Of a DNA stretch of 64,000 nt, positions 51,991 through 61,103 are shown piece after piece; the stretch's first letter is position 1, and each line of letters opens with the position of its first letter. The notes under the pieces were generated by a model, which was not told the origin of the DNA, ran no database searches, and saw nothing but the letters and a program-made list of their open reading frames with translations. Origin of the DNA: Flavobacterium salmonis (GTDB lineage: Bacteria; Bacteroidota; Bacteroidia; Flavobacteriales; Flavobacteriaceae); NCBI RefSeq assembly GCF_903819435.1, contig NZ_CAIJDP010000089.1, positions 62,001 through 126,000 of the forward strand, read 5' to 3'. Both the position numbers and the translations under genes were made by a program.

Positions 51991-53499
51991 CTAATGGATG
52001 ATAATTTTTCGCCTTGCTGCTTTATTGTCCTTTTCCAAAACAACTATATAAGCTCCTTTTGTCAGTTCAGATAAATCGATGGTATGGTCTTCAGTATTGT
52101 TTAAAAACACAAATGTTTTTTGTAATTGTCCTAAAACATTATATACTATGACTTTGTCTAAAATTCCATTTTTAATAGTAAGCCAACCACGGGTTGGATT
52201 AGGGTAAAGAATCGTTTCCTGAAAAACAGAATTATCCGTTCCAAGACTACAATTTTCTGAATAGTTAGATGTTTGGTCTTTTTTAGTATTCCAATTGGCA
52301 TCAGAATAGCTTTGGTTATCGACTAAAATACAGCTTAGATCAGGATTGTTTTTAAAATTGGGATAATTACTAAACGAATAGGAAATTTTTGCATTATTTG
52401 TATTCTTCAAATTCAATGTGGTTAGTTTGTTGTTTTCACATTTTAAAAATTCCAAAATCTTATTTTGAGAAAGATCAAGACTTGTCAATAGATTATCCCC
52501 GCACTCTAATCGGTTTAAATTTAATTGTTTAGAAACATCAAGAGCAGTAATTTGATTACTCGAAATGATTAAATTGATTAAAGCTTTATTATTCTGAATA
52601 TCTAAAACACTCAGTTTATTTAAATTACATTGTAATGTTTCGAGCTTGTCATTCTTAGAAATATTGATTGAAGTAAGCAGATTTGATGAAAAAGATAAAT
52701 TTTTCAGCATCAAATTTTGCGAAACATCCAGACTTACCAATTCATTTGTTGGACAGCTCAGATAGGTTAACATTTTACAGCCGCTGACATCTATGCTTTT
52801 TAATGTATTATTTCCCAGCACTACATAATCTAATTGGGTATTATTAGAAATATTTATAGCGGTTAATTGGTTTTTAGAACAGTCCAGTCTTTTTAGCAAA
52901 GTAGCAGTTGAAACATCTAAACTTGACAAATTATTAGTGTAACAAGATAGATTTAGCAGTTTTGCCGATTTTAACAAATCTAAAGTATTTAATAGGTTTC
53001 TGTGACATAGCAGTTCTTCCAGAATACCATTTTGAGGTAATGTTATATTTGTAATTTGATTTAAAACACATTGCAGTGTCTTCAATTCATTATTAGCAGA
53101 AACATCCAGACTTGTTAAATTATTCCCTGAACAATCTAAATAATTCAAACTTACATTTTTTGTAACATTCAAATTATTCAAACTGTTGTTATAACACTGC
53201 AAAATAGTTAAGTTGGTATTTTTTGAAAGATCCAGACTTTCTAATGAATTATAATAACAATAAAGCTCCTTTAGTGCCGTAAAAGCTTCAATCCCTGTTA
53301 AGTCTGCTATGCTGCTATTGTCTACAGACAGTGAGGTTACAGCTGTAACAGCCGTGGTTAAAACTCTGGAATCAGGATTTCCGCTATCGATTCCTAAGGA
53401 TATGAGTTTTTTTTCAAAATTTACATCAGGAATCTTGGTGTATTGACCGTAATTTGAAATACTAAAAGACAGAAATAAAACTAGTACAATATTTTTCAT
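51991..53499 (-). CDS. T9SS-exported leucine-rich-repeat protein
   Basis: A 502-residue protein: signal peptide MKNIVLVLFLSFSISNYGQ, a short N-terminal segment, then about 16 leucine-rich repeats of about 21 residues (LxxLxCxxNxLxxLDVSxNxxL; residues 60-390), and a C-terminal type A sorting domain (ILYPNPTRGWLTIKNG to GAYIVVLEKDNKAARRKIIIH). It would be secreted and attached at the cell surface. Start set at 53499 because the frame from 53586 adds 29 basic residues with no signal character. LRR surface proteins of this type often mediate binding. Confidence 0.85.
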   Translation of the reverse strand: MKNIVLVLFLSFSISNYGQYTKIPDVNFEKKLISLGIDSGNPDSRVLTTAVTAVTSLSVDNSSIADLTGIEAFTALKELYCYYNSLESLDLSKNTNLTILQCYNNSLNNLNVTKNVSLNYLDCSGNNLTSLDVSANNELKTLQCVLNQITNITLPQNGILEELLCHRNLLNTLDLLKSAKLLNLSCYTNNLSSLDVSTATLLKRLDCSKNQLTAINISNNTQLDYVVLGNNTLKSIDVSGCKMLTYLSCPTNELVSLDVSQNLMLKNLSFSSNLLTSINISKNDKLETLQCNLNKLSVLDIQNNKALINLIISSNQITALDVSKQLNLNRLECGDNLLTSLDLSQNKILEFLKCENNKLTTLNLKNTNNAKISYSFSNYPNFKNNPDLSCILVDNQSYSDANWNTKKDQTSNYSENCSLGTDNSVFQETILYPNPTRGWLTIKNGILDKVIVYNVLGQLQKTFVFLNNTEDHTIDLSELTKGAYIVVLEKDNKAARRKIIIH

Positions 53500-53596
53500 T
53501 AAATAAAAATTGAAATTAGATTGAAACACTTGATTTATAAACCTGCGATACTTTGATTTTTTTAAATATCGAAGGAAGATTATCATCTTAACTAAA

Positions 53597-55474
53597 TTAT
53601 GGAACCATAATCTTAAAAGTTTCTGTTCTTGAATTCTGACTTACGCACAGTATATAAGTTCCACTTGATTTCAAAATTGATCTATCTATTTTAAAATCAT
53701 CACTTTTAGTTTGTGTCTGATATAATAATTGTCCTTGCAGGTTTAAAACTTTAATAATAGTATTTGAAGAATCATCCAATCCTTCAATTGTCAAATTTTT
53801 ATCCTTCCATGGATTTGGATACACGTTGAACTTTTTTAAAGTATTTGTGGCTACAGATAAAACCGGATCCTGAACCGATAGAATTTCGAATCCATTTTTC
53901 CCGGCATACAAAGCCCGTTTACCTGCAGAATTATTGATTGTTCCATCAGAATTAAGATCTGTGGCCAGAAGTTTAACATTTACCGGAGCTATCTCTTCAT
54001 ATCCTACGCCTCCAAATAAAAAATTTGCAGAAACATAAGCATTCCCTGAAAGTTTTACTTTATCACCTCCGTTCCATGATCTTGTAGAAACGGCAAAATT
54101 CGGGCAAACAATTGTGTTTCTGTAACAATGTGTATTACTGGCATTATTGGTTTCTGTAGCATTTTGATTCCAAATAATCAAACCTGCTTCCCACTCTATT
54201 ATATCTGATTTCAAAAAATTATAACAAACTTCCTGATTAAAAGCAAGCATCCCTGCATGTTGTTGGTTGCTCATTCTGATGATGCCGGATGGGGCTTTAC
54301 CAGAAAGCTGATTAAACCGAACGGTTACATTTTTTGAGTCATCCTTAATATGAATAAAAGTTGAGCCGTTTGATAATGACTGATTTACATTAGTAACCTT
54401 ATTGTTTTCTACAAGTATTCCATCACAAGCAAAAGTACAGATGAGCTGTATAGCAGATGTAGGCAGTAATTCGCAATCTACAACTGCTATATTATGACTA
54501 TATACATTGTCGTCCATAAATACAATACAGGATGGATTGTCATTAGCTACTGTTCCATCGGTTTGATTACTAAACTTCAGGTTCCAGAACAAGTAATTTG
54601 AATCTTTTTCAGATACTTGTATAATTCTGTTATTTTCGACATTCGTTTTGGATCCTCTAAATTCAATACCAACAAAAGCTACATTACCCGTATTTACATA
54701 AAAATGCCCTCCGTTTGTATCGAAAACAACACCGTTTTCAACTGCCAGAAAAGATCTTGGTTTTACGCCTGCATTAATAGAACAATCTGTATTGTATGCT
54801 GTACTATATACAGGATAAGTTCCTTTTTTAAAAACAGCTATTTTATTTGCATAAGTAGCATCAGTGTCACTATTTTTCCATAATCCTTCCGGTATACTTG
54901 CTAACGGACTATTCCATGTTCCTGCGTTTGCATCATTTCCGTTCTCCTGATCGAGAATCACAAAGGCTGATTCATCAGTTTGTACTGTCCATTTAACATC
55001 TGTAACTGCTCCTGACTGATCAGTTACTTTTACATAAAAAGTACCAGCATTACTTGGATTTGTCCAGAAAACTGTAGCGTAATCTGTTGGTATTTTGTGA
55101 GAAATAAGTCCGGTAACAGGATCCTGAGTACGATCCGTTTCACCTACAATAGTAGCCGAAGCCGGTCCCGAAATTAGTTCATATTTAAAAGGTGCTTCGC
55201 CACCCTGAATACAAATTCTTGTTTTATATGTCCATTTAGAACTTGCTTTTCTGTGCAATGCATAAACAGGAGTTTCTGCATCTGGTCTGGGATATATGAG
55301 CCGCATGGGTAATTTTTGACCCGTTCTGTGGTCAGGGTCAATGTTCCAACTGTAAATATTTGCAGTTGCAAAGGTTTTAGAATCATTATTTCCTTCAGTA
55401 GTTACTTGTGAAAATACGGAGATTCCAATGAAAAAAAAAAGAAAGGAAAAGAAAATCGGTTTACTGTAATTCAT
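53597..55474 (-). CDS. T9SS-exported beta-helix protein
   Basis: A 625-residue surface protein. Signal peptide MNYSKPIFFSFLFFFIGISVFSQ; a beta-sandwich-like region (about 25-185); a right-handed parallel beta-helix (about 190-500; NVAFVGIEFRGSKTNVENN, NIAVVDCELLPTS, DGILVENNKVTNV); and a C-terminal type A sorting domain (VYPNPWKDKNLTIEGLDDS to TYILCVSQNSRTETFKIMVP). Beta-helix folds often bind or cleave polysaccharide, but no lyase signature is visible. Its promoter bears the third shared dyad. Confidence 0.82.
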   Translation of the reverse strand: MNYSKPIFFSFLFFFIGISVFSQVTTEGNNDSKTFATANIYSWNIDPDHRTGQKLPMRLIYPRPDAETPVYALHRKASSKWTYKTRICIQGGEAPFKYELISGPASATIVGETDRTQDPVTGLISHKIPTDYATVFWTNPSNAGTFYVKVTDQSGAVTDVKWTVQTDESAFVILDQENGNDANAGTWNSPLASIPEGLWKNSDTDATYANKIAVFKKGTYPVYSTAYNTDCSINAGVKPRSFLAVENGVVFDTNGGHFYVNTGNVAFVGIEFRGSKTNVENNRIIQVSEKDSNYLFWNLKFSNQTDGTVANDNPSCIVFMDDNVYSHNIAVVDCELLPTSAIQLICTFACDGILVENNKVTNVNQSLSNGSTFIHIKDDSKNVTVRFNQLSGKAPSGIIRMSNQQHAGMLAFNQEVCYNFLKSDIIEWEAGLIIWNQNATETNNASNTHCYRNTIVCPNFAVSTRSWNGGDKVKLSGNAYVSANFLFGGVGYEEIAPVNVKLLATDLNSDGTINNSAGKRALYAGKNGFEILSVQDPVLSVATNTLKKFNVYPNPWKDKNLTIEGLDDSSNTIIKVLNLQGQLLYQTQTKSDDFKIDRSILKSSGTYILCVSQNSRTETFKIMVP

Positions 55475-55636
55475 AAATTAATTTTATTAGTTAATGGGTA
55501 GTATTTGGGGTAATGTCACAACTATTTATTTTTCTTTCAGTTATTATGTATCATATTTATTCATATCAATATGCTTTTTTAACACTAGATTTCTAAACTG
55601 CAAATACATGTGATTATACTAATAACATTCTGTGAG

Positions 55637-55686
55637 CAAATGTAATTTTTACCAAAACGAAGGGAATCACTATAAATAATGATTTT
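55637..55686 (-). promoter_or_regulatory. Promoter C of the shared-dyad set
   Basis: On the minus strand TACATTTG (plus 55637-55644) is the -7 box. Exactly 22 bp upstream is TCACTA-TAAA-TAATGA (plus 55667-55682) followed by TTTT. No TTG -33 box is seen. Confidence 0.7.
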
Positions 55687-55699
55687 GCATTTCATAAGA

Positions 55700-55737
55700 A
55701 AAATGGGCTATCTAAAGAATTATAGATAGCCCATTTT
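55700..55737. terminator. Terminator after the 864-residue T9SS gene
   Basis: AAAATGGGCTATCTA (55700-55714) pairs perfectly with TAGATAGCCCATTTT (55723-55737) around an 8-nt loop. It lies 18 nt after the stop codon on the minus strand. The U-tract in that direction is short. Confidence 0.8.
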
Positions 55738-55755
55738 ATAATAAAACTAAATGTT

Positions 55756-58350
55756 TTAATCTTTAATCAGTTTAGATAAATAGGTGTTTTTATCACTTAT
55801 TACTTTAACAAAATACAGTCCCTGATTTAAGCTTGAAACATTGATTTTTTCAATACTATTCTGAGATCTGAAAGATTGTTTTTTAACTATTTTACCCGCC
55901 GAATCTGAAATAACTACTTCTGTAATTACCTCGTTTAAAGCTGAAACGGTCAATTCATTCATTACAGGATTAGGATAAAGCTGAACATTATCTTTGGTTT
56001 CAGTACCCAAATTATCTGTATCCGAAGAATCTGTTTTTCCTGGCTTTAATCCATTTAGGATAGCATCAATAATTTCTGCTTTTTGCTCTTCTGTAATACC
56101 GGCAGCATTTGCGGATTTAGCTGTAGTGTTAAAGGTCAATTGGTACGTAAAACCACTATCATAACAATCACATTCAGGTGTGTACATTCCAATTATATAC
56201 AATTTATTATTTACAAAAGTATAACCAGGGAAAGTAGTGGTCAAATCCCATGTTGTAGCCGATGAGGTTCCCGCAAATGGAGGCAGATTGCTTCCCGCAT
56301 TATTTCCGTGTGCAAAAGTACTCCAGTTAATCACGACAGAAGGATATGAAGTTACCTCGGCTACATACCAGTGGTATTTTCTGCAATTTCCTTTAATACT
56401 GTCATCTGACGTTGCAATACTATTAACCGATGCAATAATTGCATTGTTTGTGCCATTGTGCTGTACGGTAATCGCAAGTCCCGGATCTCCCAAAGCACCA
56501 ACATAAATATCATCTATTGCTAAGTCATTTCCGTCACCATTACCAGTTTCGTCTAAATAAATCCGAACGGTTTCGCTGGTTCCTGTTGCCGTGAAAACTA
56601 CATCTGCATTTTGCCAGTCACAAGCATTAGCTGTCGCCACATTTACTGTAAATACCGCTGAAGTTGTAGCCCCTGCTTCTATTCTGACTTTCGGAAGAAT
56701 ATCAAAAGTACATTCCTTCATGTTTTTGAAATTGGCACAGAAACGATACTTTTCTCCTCTTCTTAATCCTGTTATTGTTTGCTCCCAAACTACAGAAGAG
56801 CCGGATTGCTGTGTTTTTCCGTTTACCGTCAAATAATTATCATTTGAAGCATACGTTACAGGATCAACACAAAACGAATGATCGGTTACTGTTGCTCCAA
56901 AAGCTGCTGCAGAATTCGTTACATTATATTGTCCCGGATAAGTAGATGAATCCAGAGTATAGGCGCTGGTAAAACCTGTATTTCCAGCTTCAAAATTACC
57001 GTTGACAACTAAATTCTCAGAATCACAACAATAGGCGCCTAAATTATTAATACAGAAACAGATGTCATTATCAAAACCCGCCGTTTGTCCGTATTGCACT
57101 CCTAAAACCGGATTTGCAGAATACTGAACAACTGTTTGTACGTTTCCGTTTAAGTCCACTAAATTAAAGGTCAGTTTTGCTACTACGTCATAACAAGTCC
57201 CCGGTGTCTGATTTGGGAAATCTGTTGCTGCTACATCAACTGAATAATTAGAGCCTGAAATTGTGGACGCCGCTAAAGTATTCAATAATGTTCCGTTTTG
57301 ATAAATTTCAAAACTGATCTGAACATTGGTTGCCGCTGCAGGAACAGTAAATGTTCCATTAAAAGTTTGTTTCGGTTTTATACAATCATGTCCTTTTAAA
57401 TCTAAATCAATAACGCCCTCTGAAGTATTTTTACAACTCGTACAGGTGTCATCAATATAGGTATATCCATTATGACCTCCAGCAGAACAATCTGAGTTTA
57501 TAAGCATAATTACTACTTCTCTTCCAATATGGCTTGATAAGTCCAGATAGGCGCAACGCCAGTCTCTGTAATACTTTATTCCTTCACCTGGAGCATTAGT
57601 TGCACTGATAAATGGGTTAGACGGAGCAGCAATATCCACCATTTTATCAACAGTTACTCCGGCCATATCTACAGCTTCTGCAACAAAAAAGACTTCAGAA
57701 CCATTTACGCTCCCATCTGCATTTGAATGGCTTCTATCCATTACCAAGGCATATTGAAAATAGTATTTTGCATTCGCTGCCGTTACCACAAAACGCTTGG
57801 CAATCCCTTCTGCACCATAACCCGGCTGATCATTTCCTAAACGAATTGATTGTGTGCCTGAGGATCCCGGAGCAGTTTTAGACATTGAAAAAGAAGGACT
57901 GGAAGCCAATAAAAGAGCATCTGTTCCTGTTGTTTCGATAGAAGTGAAATTTTGTCCAGATGCCGTACCAGTAAAAGGTAAGGATAAAACACCCGGATTT
58001 AGTGTTAAGCCATTTTCAATAGGAAGTGTCGTAACTCCGTGTTTCAGGCTCAAACCGGTCCATCCGCTGTAACCACTTTCAAATCCGGAATTAACACATG
58101 GCTCTTTTGATAATTCTATATTCTGTAAAATAGACTGAATTTTTGTAGAAGATTTAATCGAGGGTTCTGATTGATTTTTAATAAATTGTTCAATGTTTCT
58201 CGCTTTAACTTCTTTAGTCCAGCTCATATCATATTCGTAATGCAGTCTGACATTTTTGACCGTTATTAATGTGTCCTGATATTTTTGTGCAGAAACAGAG
58301 CCACACATTAAAAGGAACAATCCCGTAATTAGATGTACAATTGTTTTCAT
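55756..58350 (-). CDS. Large T9SS-exported protein of unknown function
   Basis: An 864-residue secreted protein: signal peptide MKTIVHLITGLFLLMCGSVSAQ; several beta-sandwich domains, two of which resemble carbohydrate-binding or jelly-roll modules (CVNSGFESGYSGWTGLSLKHG near 86; CDSENLVVNGNFEAGNTGFTS near 430, with YLDETGNGDGNDLAIDDIYVG near 605); and a C-terminal type A sorting domain (LYPNPVMNELTVSALNE to GLYFVKVISDKNTYLSKLIKD). The paired NGFEs/NGNFE openings suggest duplicated modules. Surface adhesin or structural protein is the most that can be said. Confidence 0.8.
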   Translation of the reverse strand: MKTIVHLITGLFLLMCGSVSAQKYQDTLITVKNVRLHYEYDMSWTKEVKARNIEQFIKNQSEPSIKSSTKIQSILQNIELSKEPCVNSGFESGYSGWTGLSLKHGVTTLPIENGLTLNPGVLSLPFTGTASGQNFTSIETTGTDALLLASSPSFSMSKTAPGSSGTQSIRLGNDQPGYGAEGIAKRFVVTAANAKYYFQYALVMDRSHSNADGSVNGSEVFFVAEAVDMAGVTVDKMVDIAAPSNPFISATNAPGEGIKYYRDWRCAYLDLSSHIGREVVIMLINSDCSAGGHNGYTYIDDTCTSCKNTSEGVIDLDLKGHDCIKPKQTFNGTFTVPAAATNVQISFEIYQNGTLLNTLAASTISGSNYSVDVAATDFPNQTPGTCYDVVAKLTFNLVDLNGNVQTVVQYSANPVLGVQYGQTAGFDNDICFCINNLGAYCCDSENLVVNGNFEAGNTGFTSAYTLDSSTYPGQYNVTNSAAAFGATVTDHSFCVDPVTYASNDNYLTVNGKTQQSGSSVVWEQTITGLRRGEKYRFCANFKNMKECTFDILPKVRIEAGATTSAVFTVNVATANACDWQNADVVFTATGTSETVRIYLDETGNGDGNDLAIDDIYVGALGDPGLAITVQHNGTNNAIIASVNSIATSDDSIKGNCRKYHWYVAEVTSYPSVVINWSTFAHGNNAGSNLPPFAGTSSATTWDLTTTFPGYTFVNNKLYIIGMYTPECDCYDSGFTYQLTFNTTAKSANAAGITEEQKAEIIDAILNGLKPGKTDSSDTDNLGTETKDNVQLYPNPVMNELTVSALNEVITEVVISDSAGKIVKKQSFRSQNSIEKINVSSLNQGLYFVKVISDKNTYLSKLIKD

Positions 58351-58432
58351 AATAAAATATTTTGAGGTTAATAAAGTTGTATATACACACTTATATCAGA
58401 TTCTATTTACAATTGTTACCTCTAAACATAAA

Positions 58433-58464
58433 AAAATGCCTCTCCATAAAATGGAAAGGCATTT
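58433..58464 (-). terminator. Terminator after the GSIII gene
   Basis: AAATGCC-T-CTCCAT (58434-58446) pairs with ATGGA-AAGGCATTT (58451-58464) with one mismatch. Read on the minus strand, a U-run follows. It separates the GSIII gene from the T9SS gene. Confidence 0.8.
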
Positions 58465-58486
58465 ATATATATTACAAAAACTTATT

Positions 58487-60676
58487 CTATTTCGTAAGTA
58501 AAAGCTCTCTGTATTTAGTTAAAGTCCAGCTTTCATCATCAACCAATAATTCCAATTTATCACAATGATTACGAATATCCTCAAAATAAGGTATTACTTT
58601 ATTACAATAGGCCTCAGCCATTTTTTGAGCATCTGTTAAATGGTTTGCTGTTCTTCTTTCGTTTGTCATAGCCTCCACTTTTGAACTGATACCTTCTATA
58701 TGACCTGAAATTTCCTTGATCAGAATAATTTGTTCTTTAGCAATAGTTTCAAATGCTGCGCCAAAAATTTCTTTTAGGCCTTTTACATTTTCAATTAAGG
58801 CATTTTGGTAACGTATTGCGGTTGGAATAACATGATTTTTTGAAATATCTCCCAAAACTCTTCCTTCAATCTGAATCTTTTTAGTATACTCCTCCAATTC
58901 TATTTCATAACGAGCTTCTGCTTCAACATGATTCAAAATTCCTAATTCGGCAAATAAATCTAAAGCTTGTTTAGAAACTTTGGCTTTAATGGCTTCCGGA
59001 GTAGTTTTAAAGTTGCTTAAACCTCTTTTGGCTGCTTCTTTTTCCCAGGCATCACTATAGCCGTCTCCTTCAAAAAGTATTTTTTTCGATTGTTTGATGT
59101 ACTCCCTTAAAACATTGAAAATTGCTTCATCTTTTTTCAAACCTTTGGTATCAATCAAAGTATCTACTTCAATTTTAAAATCCTTTAATTGCTTGGCTAC
59201 AATAGCATTTAAAGTAGTCATTGCATTCGAGCAGTTCGAATTTGAACCAACAGCCCTGAATTCGAATTTATTTCCTGTAAAAGCAAACGGTGACGTTCTG
59301 TTTCTGTCGGTATTATCCAAAAGAACATCCGGAATTTTACCAACCACGTTTAGTTTTAAATCTGTTTTTTCTTCTGGAGATAATTTACCAGTAGTTACAC
59401 TTTCCAGTTCCGTTAAAACTTTTGTCAACTGCTCGCCAATAAAAACCGAAATAATTGCCGGAGGTGCTTCATTTGCTCCTAACCTGTGGTCATTACTGGC
59501 TGTTGCAATAGAAGCTCTTAACAAGGTTTCGTAATCGTTAACTGCTTTTATGGTATTAATAAAGAACGTTAAAAACTGTAAATTACTCATTGGTGTTTTA
59601 CTCGGACTCAATAAATTAACTCCTGTATCTGTTGCCAGTGACCAGTTATTATGCTTTCCTGAACCGTTTACGCCTTTAAAAGGTTTTTCGTGAAATAGAA
59701 CTTTAAAATCATGACGCTCTGCTACTTTTTGCATAACATCCATCAACAAAGAATTATGATCGACAGCAAGATTGGTTTCTTCAAATATTGGAGCCAATTC
59801 AAATTGATTTGGTGCTACTTCATTATGACGCGTTTTTACCGGAATTCCTAATAACATACATTCCTGCTCTAAATCTCTCATATAAGTTAAGGCACGTGTT
59901 GGAATGGATCCGAAATAATGATCGTCTAACTGTTGTCCTTTTGCCGAAGTATGCCCCAATAAAGTTCTCCCGGTCATCATTAAATCAGGACGGGAATTTG
60001 CCAAGGCTTTGTCAATCAAAAAGTATTCTTGCTCCCAACCTAAAGTAGCTGTTACTTTTTTTACGTTTTTGTCAAAATATTTACAAACCTCTGTTGCTGC
60101 TTCATCCATTGCTGATAAAGCTCTTAACAACGGAATCTTATTATCTAAAGCTTCTCCTGTGTAAGCAATAAATACGGTAGGAATACATAAAGTTGTACCA
60201 TATATAAATGCCGGAGAAGTTGGGTCCCAGGCTGTATATCCTCTGGCTTCGAAGGTATTTCTGATTCCGCCATTCGGAAAACTTGATGCATCAGGCTCCT
60301 GCTGAACCAATTGTGCTCCTCCAAATTTCTCTACAGGGTCGCTTCCGTCATATGATATATCAAAAAATGCATCGTGTTTTTCTGCTGTAGTTCCGGTAAG
60401 CGGCTGAAACCAATGCGTATAATGTGTAACTCCTTTTGCAAGAGCCCATTCTTTCATTCCCATGGCAATATAATCTGCCAGCTTTCTGTCTATTTTAGTT
60501 CCGTGCTGAATGGCATCCCTCACTCCTTTAAAAGCATCTGAAGTTAAATATTGCTTCATCGCTTTTTCATTAAAAACATTCGCCCCAAAAATAGTTGACT
60601 TTCTGTCAATTTCTTCAAAATGTACCGGCTTTCTTGAAGAAGCTTCCTTTAAGGCTTGAAAACGTAGTGTTGACAT
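58487..60676 (-). CDS. glnN: Glutamine synthetase type III
   Basis: ATP-dependent ammonia assimilation. The 729-residue protein is full-length for GSIII. Visible motifs: YTHWFQPLTGTTAEKHDAFF near 80, GWEQEYFLID near 207, QFELAPIFEETNLAVDHN near 286, NGSGKHNNWSLAT near 337 and ANEAPPAIISVFIG near 397. GSIII is the Bacteroidota dodecamer, distinct from GSI. It is divergent from a GSII gene, so both ammonia-assimilation enzymes sit side by side. Confidence 0.95.
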   Translation of the reverse strand: MSTLRFQALKEASSRKPVHFEEIDRKSTIFGANVFNEKAMKQYLTSDAFKGVRDAIQHGTKIDRKLADYIAMGMKEWALAKGVTHYTHWFQPLTGTTAEKHDAFFDISYDGSDPVEKFGGAQLVQQEPDASSFPNGGIRNTFEARGYTAWDPTSPAFIYGTTLCIPTVFIAYTGEALDNKIPLLRALSAMDEAATEVCKYFDKNVKKVTATLGWEQEYFLIDKALANSRPDLMMTGRTLLGHTSAKGQQLDDHYFGSIPTRALTYMRDLEQECMLLGIPVKTRHNEVAPNQFELAPIFEETNLAVDHNSLLMDVMQKVAERHDFKVLFHEKPFKGVNGSGKHNNWSLATDTGVNLLSPSKTPMSNLQFLTFFINTIKAVNDYETLLRASIATASNDHRLGANEAPPAIISVFIGEQLTKVLTELESVTTGKLSPEEKTDLKLNVVGKIPDVLLDNTDRNRTSPFAFTGNKFEFRAVGSNSNCSNAMTTLNAIVAKQLKDFKIEVDTLIDTKGLKKDEAIFNVLREYIKQSKKILFEGDGYSDAWEKEAAKRGLSNFKTTPEAIKAKVSKQALDLFAELGILNHVEAEARYEIELEEYTKKIQIEGRVLGDISKNHVIPTAIRYQNALIENVKGLKEIFGAAFETIAKEQIILIKEISGHIEGISSKVEAMTNERRTANHLTDAQKMAEAYCNKVIPYFEDIRNHCDKLELLVDDESWTLTKYRELLLTK

Positions 60677-60724
60677 GTATATAAGTTTAAAAATTCGTAC
60701 TAATTTTGATTAAATAAAGAAGAA

Positions 60725-60732
60725 CAAATATA
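60725..60732 (-). promoter_or_regulatory. -7 box of the GSIII promoter
   Basis: TATATTTG on the minus strand matches TAnnTTTG. A start about 45 nt upstream of the ATG would follow. The -33 box is weak. Confidence 0.5.
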
Positions 60733-61057
60733 AACAATAAAAAAGCCTTTTTTAATCATAAGTTTTAGATTTTTGAAAAGCATTTTAGCAATAAAAGGTT
60801 CATTTTGTAAAGAATTCTGAAATGCTTTTTAAAAAATATAACAAAACATACGAATATTACTAAGTAAATCAACAATTTTTCATAATTTGGATAGAAATAA
60901 ATTTAAAAAACAAAGGTGTTTATTACGAATTTATATTTAAAACATTAAAAAATTGCTATTTTTTAAATATACCCCTACCTAAATTGCGCTTATGTAAAAA
61001 ATTATATCTATTGAAACAAAATATACCCCCTAATTTTTACGACTTAAAAAATAAATC

Positions 61058-61065
61058 TATATTTG
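61058..61065 (+). promoter_or_regulatory. -7 box of the GSII promoter
   Basis: TATATTTG matches TAnnTTTG and lies 39 bp before the ATG at 61104. This supports that ATG, since a start at 60984 would precede the promoter. Confidence 0.55.
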
Positions 61066-61103
61066 ACCCAGCGAAAAAACAAAAAAAATTAATTTATATT
61101 ATT

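Larger units (their letters stand above)
55475..55755. other. Intergenic region with promoter C and a terminator
   Basis: 281 nt between the beta-helix gene and the upstream 864-codon gene. It contains the shared-dyad promoter (55637-55686) and the terminator hairpin (55700-55737). The predicted leader of the beta-helix gene is about 155 nt, AT-rich, without visible ORF. Confidence 0.6.
60677..61103. other. Divergent promoter region between GSIII and GSII genes
   Basis: 427 nt, very AT-rich, with a -7 box for each gene (60725-60732 and 61058-61065). No further ORF or clear dyad is visible between them. The in-frame extension of the GSII frame to 60984 is not conserved-looking and was not used. 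Confidence 0.6.

Noticed and set aside
52400..53400. Periodic repeats that could be mistaken for a CRISPR array or tandem repeat
   Set aside because: The period of about 63 bp is the 21-residue leucine-rich-repeat unit of a continuous reading frame; no conserved direct repeat with unique spacers exists.
60984..61103. N-terminal extension of the GSII gene
   Set aside because: The extra 40 codons are AT-driven, the promoter box at 61058 lies inside them, and the normal GSII N-terminus begins at 61104.
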